Below are positions 34,005 through 41,859 of a stretch of DNA of 64,000 bases, one piece after another (the stretch's first letter is position 1; each line of letters begins with the position of its first letter). The notes beneath the pieces are model-generated. The model searched no databases. It worked only from the letters and a program-made list of their open reading frames with translations, and was not told the DNA's origin. The position numbers were made by a program, and so were the translations under genes. The DNA is from Palsa-506 sp963755815 (GTDB lineage Bacteria; Actinomycetota; Actinomycetes; Streptosporangiales; Streptosporangiaceae). Location: the NCBI GenBank assembly GCA_963755815.1, contig CAVWLF010000005.1:558001-622000 (forward strand), in the 5' to 3' direction.

Positions 34005-34967
34005 TTATTCGAGGAGCTGCCCGAAGATTTGCTCGCCGACGCCCAGGGCGCGGTTCTGGCTCAGGATTCCGCCGGTGATCTCCGGGTGGACGCTGGCCCA
34101 GGCTTCGGCGGTTGCCTGGCCGGTGAAGAAGTTAATGTGATCGCAGCAGATGACCGCCGACGGTCCCGCGCATTCGCTGACGGTGCGGCCGACGAACACG
34201 ACGGTCGTATCCGGATGCCATCCGGTTTTGCTTTCGTCGACAGTCACGGTGATTGGCTCGCCGGTTGAGGGGTCCGCGGACCGGATCAGCACACTTGTGC
34301 CGAGCATCCTCGATATGCCCAGGGCATCGACGGCGCACATGGCATATGCGCTCGCGCCCCCAGTGATCTGGACTCTATGCGGCGTGGCGGTAGCGGAGAA
34401 CGGGTAGGCGGCGGTAATCCGCCCGCCTTGATCGAGGTAGAGAAAGTCACCGTCGGCTAGTTCTGCCAGTGCCTGAGCGGTACCGAAGGGCCTCGCGGCG
34501 GCGTCAAGCACGTGCGGCTCGGGGGCGTGCCCGGTAGCCGCGAATGAGCGCAGCACCGCCTGGTGAACTGCCCGCAGGCCGCGCTCGTCCGGCGCTACCC
34601 GGCCTCTGCCGCCGCGTCCGAGCGCATCCAGCCAGCCTGTGCTGCCTGCATCGGTCGTAGTGGCATCTCCTGCCGCGATGGCTTGACGGAGCTGGCTTAC
34701 CGAGGGGGCGCCGTCGGCCTGGCCGTCACCGTCCCGGTACAGGCGGCAGGACATGCTGGCTGACTGCCCCGGGCCGGCGAACGGGTCGACCCCGTCAACC
34801 AGAATCGTCGGCGAGCCGTGCATTCCCCGCCGGGCCGCTTCGCCCTGGTCAGGGATTACCTGGCGGCTGACGGTCACGTCGCGGCGGCCTTGGAGCACCT
34901 GCGCCAGGCGCTCCTCGAGCAACATCACGTTCGGGCAGTCCGGCACGGCCAGCACCGTCACATGCAT
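34005..34967 (-). CDS. merB: Organomercurial lyase with N-terminal thioredoxin-like domain (fusion)
   Basis: 320 aa, against about 210 for ordinary MerB. Residues 1-100 look thioredoxin/glutaredoxin-like (MHVTVLAVPDCPNVMLLEERL with C11, then GMHGSPTILVDGVDPF), but only one Cys sits at the CxxC position (CPNV). The alkylmercury lyase follows: a helix-turn-helix-like segment near residues 128-160, then C211 and D214 in AMCAVDALG, and C274 in SAVICCDHINFF. Spacings C-D 3 and C-C 63 equal those of the E. coli plasmid enzyme (C96, D99, C159), so the catalytic triad is complete. No merA, merT or merR is adjacent. Confidence 0.88.
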   Translation of the reverse strand: MHVTVLAVPDCPNVMLLEERLAQVLQGRRDVTVSRQVIPDQGEAARRGMHGSPTILVDGVDPFAGPGQSASMSCRLYRDGDGQADGAPSVSQLRQAIAAGDATTTDAGSTGWLDALGRGGRGRVAPDERGLRAVHQAVLRSFAATGHAPEPHVLDAAARPFGTAQALAELADGDFLYLDQGGRITAAYPFSATATPHRVQITGGASAYAMCAVDALGISRMLGTSVLIRSADPSTGEPITVTVDESKTGWHPDTTVVFVGRTVSECAGPSAVICCDHINFFTGQATAEAWASVHPEITGGILSQNRALGVGEQIFGQLLE

Positions 34968-35083
34968 GGTGGGCTCCTCGTTGCTGGTGAACCAGGCGGG
35001 CCGGGTTAGCTTGTCGGGTCTTTGCCACCGCCCGGTTCCATCCTCGCCGGACTGACGCGACCCACAAGGTTGGGCACGCAGGG

Positions 35084-35485
35084 CTAGTCTGCGAGCCGGG
35101 CCTCGGGCAGTACCGGCTGGAACAGCTCAACCAGATTGCCGGAGGGGTCCTGGACCAGGATCTGCCGGCCGCCGACGCCGTTAACGATCTCATTACGGAA
35201 TGGCACGCCCTGCGCACGCAAGTCACCTACGGTGGCGTCGAGATCGCTCACCTCCAGTGAGAAACGGTTCCACCCCCCGGGCTCCGGAACGGCTCCGTCG
35301 GGCATGGCCTGCCCGCCGCCTGGGCCGCCGCCCGCTGCGCTGAGCACCAAGCGCAGATCGCCGAGCGACATCATGGCGAAGGCGGGAGCAGGATGCATCA
35401 CCTCAGTGAAGCCGAGATGATCGCGGTAAAATGCGATCGCCGCATCGACGTCGTGCACGATGTACCGGATGCTTACCGTGGCCAT
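35084..35485 (-). CDS. VOC superfamily protein
   Basis: 133 aa. Begins ATVSIRYIVHDVDAAIAFYRDHLGFTEVMHPAPAFAMMSLGDLRLVLS and ends RQILVQDPSGNLVELFQPVLPEA, with the final metal-ligand Glu (LVELF) of the glyoxalase fold. An internal Gly-rich loop (AAGGGPGGGQAMPDG) is typical for this subgroup. Unknown substrate. It runs in the same direction as the next VOC gene, about 100 bp apart. Confidence 0.85.
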   Translation of the reverse strand: MATVSIRYIVHDVDAAIAFYRDHLGFTEVMHPAPAFAMMSLGDLRLVLSAAGGGPGGGQAMPDGAVPEPGGWNRFSLEVSDLDATVGDLRAQGVPFRNEIVNGVGGRQILVQDPSGNLVELFQPVLPEARLAD

Positions 35486-35583
35486 CTGGGCTCCTCCGTG
35501 ACGCTGCGATTGTCATCCACTTTGCCATCCAATCTCTGCGCGGGCGGCGCTGTCCCCCGCAGGCAGGGCGTTCATACTGCGAA

Positions 35584-35961
35584 TTAGCCATCTGCGGGAA
35601 TCGGTGGTGCCCACCGTGGCCTGGGGACAAGGCAAAACGGGTGACCGGCCGGATCCGCATAGACATTCTCGCCGCCGACTTTCCTGGCCCCGAGGCCCAG
35701 TACCCGCGGCTCAGCCGAGGCCACATCCTCGACCATGACGTCCAGGTGGAACTGCTGGGGTACAGCGGGATCAGGCCATGTCGGCGGTCGGTGGTCCGGA
35801 GCGAGCTGGAAGGCCAGGCCTGACGATGTGTCGTTGGCGGCGACTACCACCCAGTCGCTGCTTTGGTAGGTGATCGGCTGCCCGAGCAACCGCGAGTAGA
35901 ACGCTGCCAAGGCAGCGGGGTCAGGGCAGTCGAGCACGACATGGTGCAGTCGTCCGAGCAT
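35584..35961 (-). CDS. VOC superfamily protein
   Basis: 125 aa from the ATG at 35961 (MLGRLHHVVLDCPDPAALAAFYSRLLGQPITYQSSDWVVVAAND); the twelve codons upstream lack a ribosome-binding site. Ends NVYADPAGHPFCLVPRPRW. Shares the RPPTWPDPA and DPAGHPFCL segments with the VOC protein at 9609-9989, so the two are paralogues of one subfamily. Confidence 0.82.
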   Translation of the reverse strand: MLGRLHHVVLDCPDPAALAAFYSRLLGQPITYQSSDWVVVAANDTSSGLAFQLAPDHRPPTWPDPAVPQQFHLDVMVEDVASAEPRVLGLGARKVGGENVYADPAGHPFCLVPRPRWAPPIPADG

Positions 35962-35986
35962 GCGGTCAGCATAGGGATATTGACTC

Positions 35987-36140
35987 GGCAAGTGCATGGA
36001 CGTCTACCGCGACAAGAAAACCAGCAAGGCACCCGTCGATCTGTGAACCTGCACCGGCGGCGCCAATCAGCAATGGCAGGCGGCACGTGGTGAACTCGGT
36101 CTCGGGCCCGACGGCTCGTCCGCGGCCGACCTGAACCAGT
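35987..36140 (+). pseudogene. Ricin-type lectin (CBM13) fragment with nonsense mutation
   Basis: The frame reads GKCMDVYRDKKTSKAPVDL, stop, TCTGGANQQWQ, which is one repeat of a ricin B-chain lectin domain (GKCLD ... LWTCTGGxNQQW). The stop at 36044 is a TGA exactly where the family has the conserved Trp codon TGG, so a single-base change explains it. No start, signal peptide or upstream repeats remain. It lies next to tRNA-Gly. Confidence 0.7.
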
Positions 36141-36185
36141 CAAGATCCAAACTCAGAATCATGGTCTTGACCTGGTCTTATGGAG

Positions 36186-36259
36186 TGGAGCGGGTGACGG
36201 GAATCGAACCCGCACTATCAGCTTGGGAAGCTGACGTTCTACCATTGAACTACACCCGC
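36186..36259 (-). tRNA. tRNA-Gly (anticodon CCC)
   Basis: Read on the minus strand: acceptor GCGGGTG pairs with CACCCGC, discriminator T, and an encoded CCA tail (36186-36188). D-arm TAGTTCAATGGTAGAAC; anticodon stem TCAGC/GCTGA with loop TTCCCAA (anticodon CCC, decoding GGG); T-arm GCGGGTTCGATTCCCGT. All stems are well paired. The mature tRNA without CCA is 71 nt, as usual for glycine tRNA. Confidence 0.95.
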
Positions 36260-36350
36260 GCGACCGCCGATCCGCGTCTCGTGCACCAGGCAAGCCGCGT
36301 ACCAGCCTTGGTCCGACACGACATGTTACCGGAACCGGTAGGTTGCCAGC

Positions 36351-36926
36351 GTGCTGCTCTCCGACCGCGACATCAGAGCCCAGGTTGACTCCGGCCGGGT
36401 CAAGATCGATCCGTATGCGCCCGATCTGATCCAGCCGTCCAGCGTGGACGTGCGGCTCGACCGCTTCTTCCGGGTGTTCGAGAACCACCGTTACCCGCAC
36501 ATCGACCCGGCGGTGGAGCAGCCCGACCTGACCAGGCTGGTCGAGACCGCGGGCGACGAGCCCTTCGTGCTGCACCCCGGCGAGTTCGCACTTGCCTCCA
36601 CGTTCGAGGTGGTGACGCTGCCCGACGACATCGCGGGGCGGCTGGAGGGCAAGTCGAGTCTCGGCAGGCTAGGGCTGCTGACGCACTCCACGGCCGGGTG
36701 GATCGACCCCGGCTTCTCCGGGCACGTGACGCTTGAGCTTTCCAACGTGGCCACGCTGCCGATCAAGCTGTGGCCGGGGATGAAGATCGGCCAGCTCTGC
36801 CTGTTCCGGACCAGTTCGCCAGCCGAGCATCCGTACGGCTCGCCGGTCTACGGCTCCCGATACCAGGATCAGCGCGGGCCCACCCCGTCCAGGTCGTACC
36901 TGAACTTCTACCGGACGGATGTATAG
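36351..36926 (+). CDS. dcd: dCTP deaminase (possibly dUMP-forming, bifunctional)
   Basis: 191 aa from GTG. Provides dUMP/dUTP for dTMP synthesis. It has LIQPSSVDVRLDRFFRVFEN, the catalytic segment GRLEGKSSLGRLGLLTHSTAGWIDPGFSGHVTLELSN (with the active-site Glu) and the C-terminal YGSRYQDQRGPTPSRSYLNF. The pattern HSTAGWIDPGFSGHVTLELSN is shared with the M. tuberculosis Dcd/Dut enzyme that goes directly to dUMP. Works in the same pathway as thyX in this window. Confidence 0.95.
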   Translation: MLLSDRDIRAQVDSGRVKIDPYAPDLIQPSSVDVRLDRFFRVFENHRYPHIDPAVEQPDLTRLVETAGDEPFVLHPGEFALASTFEVVTLPDDIAGRLEGKSSLGRLGLLTHSTAGWIDPGFSGHVTLELSNVATLPIKLWPGMKIGQLCLFRTSSPAEHPYGSPVYGSRYQDQRGPTPSRSYLNFYRTDV

Positions 36927-36932
36927 CACTGG

Positions 36933-37239
36933 TCAGGGTAGCTGCCATTGCTGGTTGAGGCCGCCGGTGCAGGTGTAGATCTCGAGCTGGGTGCCTTCGG
37001 TGGTGCTGAACCGGGGGTCGTCCAGGCATTTGCCCGACGCCGGGTTGACCACCCGGCCGCCAGGCTCAGCGTCTCGCCGCTGCTCGCGCTGCTGACGTCC
37101 GCCGCCAGCGCGGTGACGCTGCACGGCACGTCCGTCGCGGCCGCTGCGGCCAGCGCCGCCGGGGCCGCGCACAGCCCGGCCGCCGTGACCGCGCCGGCGG
37201 CGACGGCGCCCGCCGCCGTCCTGGCCAGTTTCCCCTCAT
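36933..37239 (-). pseudogene. Broken secreted beta-helix/ricin-lectin protein
   Basis: On the minus strand an ATG (37239) is followed by a signal peptide that becomes readable only after restoring one base in a G-run: KLARTAAGAVAAGAVTAAGL, CAAPAALA, then TDVPCSVTALAADVSSASSGETLSLA. The last part is the typical beginning of a right-handed beta-helix protein. After LSLAAG the frame must shift again to give VVNPASGKCLDDPRFSTTEGTQLEIYTCTGGLNQQWQLP and a stop, the last repeat of a ricin-type lectin. So both ends of a large secreted protein remain, the middle is deleted and two frameshifts are present. Confidence 0.72.
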
Positions 37240-37431
37240 GTACTCATCCCCCCGAATGCGGGAAAGCCGATTGGCTATCCCGGGCCAGGCCTTCCGCAGC
37301 GGACAAGCCCGGCGAATAACATTTTTCCTGCGAACAATAAGACAATGCATATTTCTGCGGGCAATGAGGAAATGCACTCAGCCGGCCTGGTGGCGACACG
37401 ACTGACCACATCATTACCGGTAGCATCAACA

Positions 37432-37453
37432 TAGCACTCAGTAACGAGTGCTA
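37432..37453. repeat. Perfect palindrome in an AT-richer intergenic region
   Basis: TAGCACTC and GAGTGCTA are separated by AGTAAC. The arms match the CIRCE arm sequence, but the spacer is 6 rather than 9 bp, so HrcA binding is doubtful. The surrounding interval 37240-37576 holds no gene I can support. It has lower GC than the rest and contains two imperfect 27-bp tandem units (about 37323-37376). Confidence 0.5.
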
Positions 37454-37576
37454 GATAGGCCCGCCGCACGCGGCAAATATCTGCGCGCCGGTAATGCCAT
37501 CATCAGTAAAGTGCCGATAATTATTGATTTGCGACCCGGCCGGGGCCCGCTGCCGGAGCGCTGCGATCATTTGGGC

Positions 37577-38530
37577 ATGACGACCGCCGCGACCTACGCC
37601 GCGTTCGCCGCGCGTGAGGCACGCGGCGTATCGCCCAGCTACGAGCGGCTGTCAGTCGCGGTCTCCCGCGACGACGAGGTACTGGCCTTGCTCGGCACGC
37701 TCCCGCCCGCCAAGCGGCAGCCGAACCTGCTGTTCGGCGTCGTGCGGTTCCTCGGCGGCCCGGTCGAAGACCCGGCCGCGTTCCACGACTACGCGGTGGC
37801 GAACTGGCCGGCGATCGAGCAGCAGATGCGCACCCGGGCCACCCAGACCAACGAGGCCGGGCGGTGTGCCATCCTGCTGCCGGTCCTCACCGCACTGCCG
37901 CAGCCACTCGCGCTGCTCGAAGTCGGCGCCTCCGCCGGGCTGTGCCTTTATCCCGACCGATACACCTACCGCTACGGCGACCACCAGATCGGCGCAGGCC
38001 TTCCGGTCCTCGACTGCGCGGCCACCGGAATGGCACCGCCCGCTGGCCGACCTGAGGTGGCGTGGCGGGCCGGCCTGGACCTGAACCCGCTTGACGTGAC
38101 CGACCCCGCGGACATGGCCTGGCTGGAGGCGCTCATCTGGCCGGAGCACGAGCACCGCCGGGCCCGGCTGCGGGCCGCCGCCGCCATCGCCGCGGCCGAA
38201 CCGCCGCTGCTCGTTCGCGGCGACCTGGTCGACGACCTGCCGGGGCTGGCCGCGCGGGCACCGGCCGATGCGACCCTGGTGGTTTTCCACTCGTCAGTGC
38301 TGTACCAGGTGCCAGCGCCGCGGCGGGAGACGTTCGCCAGGATCGTACGCGGGCTGCCGGGGCATTGGATCGCGAACGAGGCCCCGGGAGTGCTGCGCTA
38401 CGACACGCTGCCGGTGCCGCCGGACGACGCGCTGCGCAACGTGCTCGCGCTGGACGGGACACCACTCGCCTGGACCCGGCCGCACGGGGAGGCGATGATC
38501 TGGTTCGGCCCGCCGGCACCGGCTGGCTGA
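37577..38530 (+). CDS. DUF2332 family protein
   Basis: 317 aa from the ATG at 37577 (MTTAATYAAFAAREARGVSPSYERLSVAVSRDDEVLALLGTLP); the upstream 43 codons are AT-richer and rejected. The family signature includes AKRQPNLLFGVVRFLGG, TNEAGRCAILLPVLTALPQPLALLEVGASAGLCLYPDRYTYRY, VAWRAGLDLNPLDVTD and LVVFHSSVLYQVP. LLEVGASAGL looks like a degenerate SAM-binding loop, so a methyltransferase origin is possible. No function is known. Confidence 0.87.
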   Translation: MTTAATYAAFAAREARGVSPSYERLSVAVSRDDEVLALLGTLPPAKRQPNLLFGVVRFLGGPVEDPAAFHDYAVANWPAIEQQMRTRATQTNEAGRCAILLPVLTALPQPLALLEVGASAGLCLYPDRYTYRYGDHQIGAGLPVLDCAATGMAPPAGRPEVAWRAGLDLNPLDVTDPADMAWLEALIWPEHEHRRARLRAAAAIAAAEPPLLVRGDLVDDLPGLAARAPADATLVVFHSSVLYQVPAPRRETFARIVRGLPGHWIANEAPGVLRYDTLPVPPDDALRNVLALDGTPLAWTRPHGEAMIWFGPPAPAG

Positions 38531-38551
38531 ACCCCGGGCCGGGCCGGGGTT
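38530..38551 (+). terminator. Hairpin directly after the DUF2332 gene
   Basis: Perfect 8-bp stem (AACCCCGG / CCGGGGTT) with a 6-nt GC loop. It begins in the stop codon and is followed by AAGTTG rather than a clear U-tract, a common actinobacterial form. Confidence 0.5.
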
Positions 38552-38666
38552 AAGTTGACCAGGCGGACGTCTGGCCTGCGCGGCCGGGCTGGCCGCAGCA
38601 GGCTGCGTTACCGGCGAGTATGACTGGGCACTACTAGTTGAGTAGCCCAGGACGAGGACGGCCAGC

Positions 38667-40601
38667 ATGAGCGAGCACACCAACCCCAGCGTTGACGAGC
38701 GGCAGGCACGGCAGGTCGCCGAGGCGGCCAGGGAATCGGCCTGGCTGCAGCCGAGCTTCGGCAAGCAGCTCTTCCTCGGCGACTTCCAGCTCGGCCTGAT
38801 CCACCCGCAGCCCCGGCCGGACGCCGACATGACCCGCCGCGGCGAGGAGTTCTGCGCGCGGATGCGCGAGTACTGCGAGACGTCGGTCAGCGGCGCGGTC
38901 ATCGAGCGGGACGCGAAGATCCCGGACGAGGTGGTCAAGGGCCTCGCCGACCTGGGCGCGTTCGGCATCAAGATCTCGCCGGAGTACGGCGGCCTCGGGC
39001 TCAGCTACCTGTACTACAACCGGGCGCTGATGATCGCCGGGTCGGCCTCGCCCGCGATCGCCGCGCTGCTGTCGGCACACCAGTCCATCGGCGTGCCGCA
39101 GCCGATCGCGCAGTTCGGCACCGACGAGCAGAAGCGGCGCTACCTGCCCAGGTGCGCCCGCGGCGAGATCAGCGCGTTCCTGCTGACCGAGCCCGATGTC
39201 GGTTCCGACCCGGCTCGCCTGGCCACGACAGCGGAGCCGTCCGCCGACGGATCTGAGTACATCCTTAACGGGGTTAAGTTGTGGACCACCAACGGAGTCG
39301 TCGCTGACCTGCTGGTAGTCATGGCCCGGGTGCCCAAGAGCGAGGGTCATCGCGGCGGCATCACCGCATTCGTGGTCGAGGGAAACGCCGACGGCGTGAC
39401 CGTCGAGCAGCGCAACTCGTTCATGGGCCTGCGCGGGCTGGAGAACGGCGTGACCAGGTTCTACCAGGTCCGGGTGCCGGCCGAGTGCCGGATCGGGGAC
39501 GAGGGCAAGGGCCTGAAGATCGCCCTGACCACCCTGAATACGGGCCGCCTCTCGCTGCCCGCCAGCTGCGCGGCGACCGGCAAGCTGGCCGTCAAGATCG
39601 CCCGGGAGTGGGCGGGCGAGCGCGTGCAGTGGGGCCGGCCGGTCGGCGAGCACGAGGCGGTGGCCAAGAAGATCTCCTTCATCGCCGCCACCGCCTACGC
39701 GGTCGAAGCCGTCGTCGAGCTGTCCAGCCAGCTGGCCGACGGCAAGCGGCAGGACATCAGGATCGAGGCGGCGCTGGCCAAGCTGTACTGCTCCGAGATG
39801 GGCTGGAAGATAGCGGACGAGCTAGTCCAGATCCGCGGCGGGCGCGGCTACGAGACGGCGGCGTCGATGGCCGCGCGCGGCGAGCGCGGCGTGCCGGCCG
39901 AGCAGTGGCTGCGCGACATGCGGATCAACCGGATCTTCGAGGGCTCCTCGGAGATCATGCGGCTGTTCATCGCCCGGGAGGCGGTGGACGCGCACCTGGC
40001 GGCGGCCGGGGAGCTGATCGAGCCCGGCGTGCCGGCCGGGCGCAAGGCCCGGGCGGCGGCCAAGGCCGGCGGCTTCTACGCGAAATGGCTGCCCACGCTG
40101 GTCACCGGCAAGGGACAGCAGCCGGGGGCGTACAACGAGTTCGGGCCGCTGGCCGGCCACCTGCGGTACGTGGAGCGGACGAGCCGCAAACTGGCCCGCG
40201 CCACGTTCTACGGCATGGCGCGCTGGCAGGGCAAGCTGGAGCGCAAGCAGGGCTTCCTGGGCCGGATCGTCGACATCGGCGCCGAGCTGTACGCGATGAG
40301 CGCCGCCTGCACCCGCGCCCAGCTGGACGCGACCGATGAGGCCGGCACCGGGCGCGGCAGCACCGGCTTCGAGCTGGCCGGCGCGTACTGCGCGCAGGCC
40401 CGGCTGCGCTGCGACGAGCTCTTCGGCCAGCTCTGGGCCAACACCGACACCGCCGACTCGGCGCTGTCGGCGCAGGTCCTGACCGGGCGCTATACCTGGC
40501 TGGAGAACGGCATCATCGACCCGTCCACGCCCGGCGCCTGGGTCGCGGCGGCCGAACCCGGGCCGTCGAAGCACGACAACGTGCACCGGCACGTCGGCTG
40601 A
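38667..40601 (+). CDS. Acyl-CoA dehydrogenase
   Basis: 644 aa, longer than classical 380-aa enzymes. The ACAD core spans about residues 50-440: KIPDEVVKGLADLGAFGIKISPEYGGLGLSYLYYNRALMIAG, FAD/substrate segment SAFLLTEPDVGSDPARLATTAEPSADGSEYILNGVKLWTTNG, VRVPAECRIGDEGKGLKIALTTLNTGRL, and RGGRGYETAASMAARGERGVPAEQWLRDMRINRIFEGSSEIMRLFIA. The C-terminal extension of about 180 residues (LARATFYGMARWQGKLERKQGFLGRIVDIGAELYAMSAAC) matches the bacterial long-form family resembling human ACAD9/VLCAD. It catalyses the first step of beta-oxidation; chain-length preference is unknown. The thiolase gene downstream (opposite strand) could serve the last step. Confidence 0.92.
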   Translation: MSEHTNPSVDERQARQVAEAARESAWLQPSFGKQLFLGDFQLGLIHPQPRPDADMTRRGEEFCARMREYCETSVSGAVIERDAKIPDEVVKGLADLGAFGIKISPEYGGLGLSYLYYNRALMIAGSASPAIAALLSAHQSIGVPQPIAQFGTDEQKRRYLPRCARGEISAFLLTEPDVGSDPARLATTAEPSADGSEYILNGVKLWTTNGVVADLLVVMARVPKSEGHRGGITAFVVEGNADGVTVEQRNSFMGLRGLENGVTRFYQVRVPAECRIGDEGKGLKIALTTLNTGRLSLPASCAATGKLAVKIAREWAGERVQWGRPVGEHEAVAKKISFIAATAYAVEAVVELSSQLADGKRQDIRIEAALAKLYCSEMGWKIADELVQIRGGRGYETAASMAARGERGVPAEQWLRDMRINRIFEGSSEIMRLFIAREAVDAHLAAAGELIEPGVPAGRKARAAAKAGGFYAKWLPTLVTGKGQQPGAYNEFGPLAGHLRYVERTSRKLARATFYGMARWQGKLERKQGFLGRIVDIGAELYAMSAACTRAQLDATDEAGTGRGSTGFELAGAYCAQARLRCDELFGQLWANTDTADSALSAQVLTGRYTWLENGIIDPSTPGAWVAAAEPGPSKHDNVHRHVG

Positions 40602-40638
40602 CGACCGCCGGGGCGACGGCAAGCTTACGACCCCGGGC

Positions 40639-40684
40639 GATCCCGAAGGATTCGCGTCAGATATGGCGCGAATCCTTCGGGATC
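40639..40684. terminator. Long perfect hairpin between convergent genes
   Basis: An 18-bp perfect inverted repeat (GATCCCGAAGGATTCGCG and its complement) with a 10-nt loop, between the acyl-CoA dehydrogenase and merR stops. It can act in both directions. It is followed by the sequence CATGAAG, which recurs after the next hairpin. Confidence 0.7.
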
Positions 40685-40694
40685 ATGAAGATCG

Positions 40695-40732
40695 CGGAGG
40701 ATCAGGCTCACTGGGACGAGCCCAATCCTCCG
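40695..40732. terminator. Second hairpin of a tandem terminator
   Basis: Stem CGGAGGAT plus GGCTC, interrupted by a CA/CA internal loop, with an 8-nt top loop. It is flanked on both sides by a 13-bp direct repeat CGGGATCATGAAG (40678-40690 and 40731-40743). Confidence 0.55.
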
Positions 40733-40791
40733 GGATCATGAAGAGCCGGGGCGGTCACGCCGGCGCGGGCTGAGCACTCCCGGGGCGGGCG

Positions 40792-41142
40792 TTAGCGGCT
40801 GCGCCGCAGCCCGAGCAGTTGATCACGCTCGGCCAGGGCAGCGCGGAGGCGGGCCCGTTCATCTTCCAGGTCTTTCACGCGGGCCTCGAGTTCAAGTACC
40901 CGGCGGATGGCCGCCAGCGTCATGCCCTCGCCGGCCAGTTCCACCACGTACTGCACGATCGTGATCTCGTTGCGCGTGTAGCGGCGCTGCCCGCCCGCCG
41001 ACCGGGACGGCCGTACCACCCGGAACTCGTCCAGCCGCCGCAGGAAGGCCTGCTGGATCTCCAGCATCCCGGCGACCTGGCCGACCGTGAACAGCGGCAG
41101 GTTCTCGTCATCGAGCGGCAGGGACGGCACGGCTTGCTCCAT
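40792..41142 (-). CDS. MerR-family (HspR-like) regulator
   Basis: 116 aa. The MerR winged helix reads LPLFTVGQVAGMLEIQQAFLRRLDEFRVVRPSRSAGGQRRYTRNEITIVQYVVELAGEGMTLAAIRRVLELEARVKDLEDE. It includes the GGQRRYT wing and a C-terminal coiled coil typical of HspR. It follows the hsp20 gene on the same strand after 63 bp. In actinobacteria such an HspR-like protein represses heat-shock genes, so control of hsp20 is the likely role. I see only a weak HAIR-like inverted repeat upstream of hsp20. Confidence 0.85.
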   Translation of the reverse strand: MEQAVPSLPLDDENLPLFTVGQVAGMLEIQQAFLRRLDEFRVVRPSRSAGGQRRYTRNEITIVQYVVELAGEGMTLAAIRRVLELEARVKDLEDERARLRAALAERDQLLGLRRSR

Positions 41143-41205
41143 GGATGGATCCGGGCCCGGACGGCTCGCGTTGCGGCCGCCGGGCCCGGATAGCGTATCG
41201 CTGCG

Positions 41206-41637
41206 TCAGGCGGCGATCTCCGCCTTGGCCTCGGTGCGGACCTCGACCTTGCGGGCCTTGGCCTTCTCCTGGACGGGGATGCGCACGGTCAGCACGCCCG
41301 CGTCGAAGCCGGCCTCGATGTTCTCGGTGTCGGCGGTGTCGGCCAGGTAGACCCGGCGCGCGAAGGAGCCCATCACCCGCTCGCGGATGAACGGCTTCTC
41401 GCCCTCGGCGTACTCCTCGGCCCGCTTCGCGCTCACAGTCAGCGCGCCGCGGTCGACGGTGACCTCGATGCTGTCGGGGTCAATGCCCGGCAGGTCGAAG
41501 CGGAGCTCGATGTCGTCCGCCCGGCGGATGGCGTCCATCCGCATGGCGGCCCGCGGCCGGGTGGTACCGGTCGTGCCGAGCGCCCGCTGGGCGAGCCGGT
41601 CAAACTCAGCGAAAGGATCAAAAGTTGTCAGCAGCAT
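41206..41637 (-). CDS. Hsp20/alpha-crystallin family small heat-shock protein
   Basis: 143 aa chaperone that binds unfolding proteins. The alpha-crystallin domain spans about residues 35-125: MDAIRRADDIELRFDLPGIDPDSIEVTVDRGALTVSAKRAEEYAEGEKPFIRERVMGSFARRVYLADTADTENIEAGFDAGVLTVRIPVQEKAKARKVEV. It has the A-x-x-x-n-G-V-L-t-v-x-i-P signature and the C-terminal I/V-x-V motif region. The order hsp20-merR on one strand is typical for stress operons. An 80-bp AT-rich upstream stretch carries a TACAAT -10-like box. Confidence 0.93.
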   Translation of the reverse strand: MLLTTFDPFAEFDRLAQRALGTTGTTRPRAAMRMDAIRRADDIELRFDLPGIDPDSIEVTVDRGALTVSAKRAEEYAEGEKPFIRERVMGSFARRVYLADTADTENIEAGFDAGVLTVRIPVQEKAKARKVEVRTEAKAEIAA

Positions 41638-41859
41638 TGCGGTTCTCCTTCGTATGAAGCCCAGGGCCTGGGCCTGGCCATCCAGGTAAGTTCGTTCTCT
41701 GTCTTAAGTGAACCTACAACTCAGATTGTATATTCCCTGGAGGCTGGACTGGCAGGAGAGCGCAGGTAGCGCAGCGCCAGGCGGCTGCGGCGCTAGGCGG
41801 CCGCGGCGCAAGGGAGCGCCCGGGCGCCGGATCCCGGGTCAGGCGGCTGGCTTCGCTCG

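Noticed and set aside
41703..41725. HAIR-like inverted repeat (CTTAAGT ... ACTCAGA) upstream of hsp20
   Set aside because: Two mismatches and a 9-bp instead of 7-bp spacer compared with the HspR site; too weak to list as an operator.
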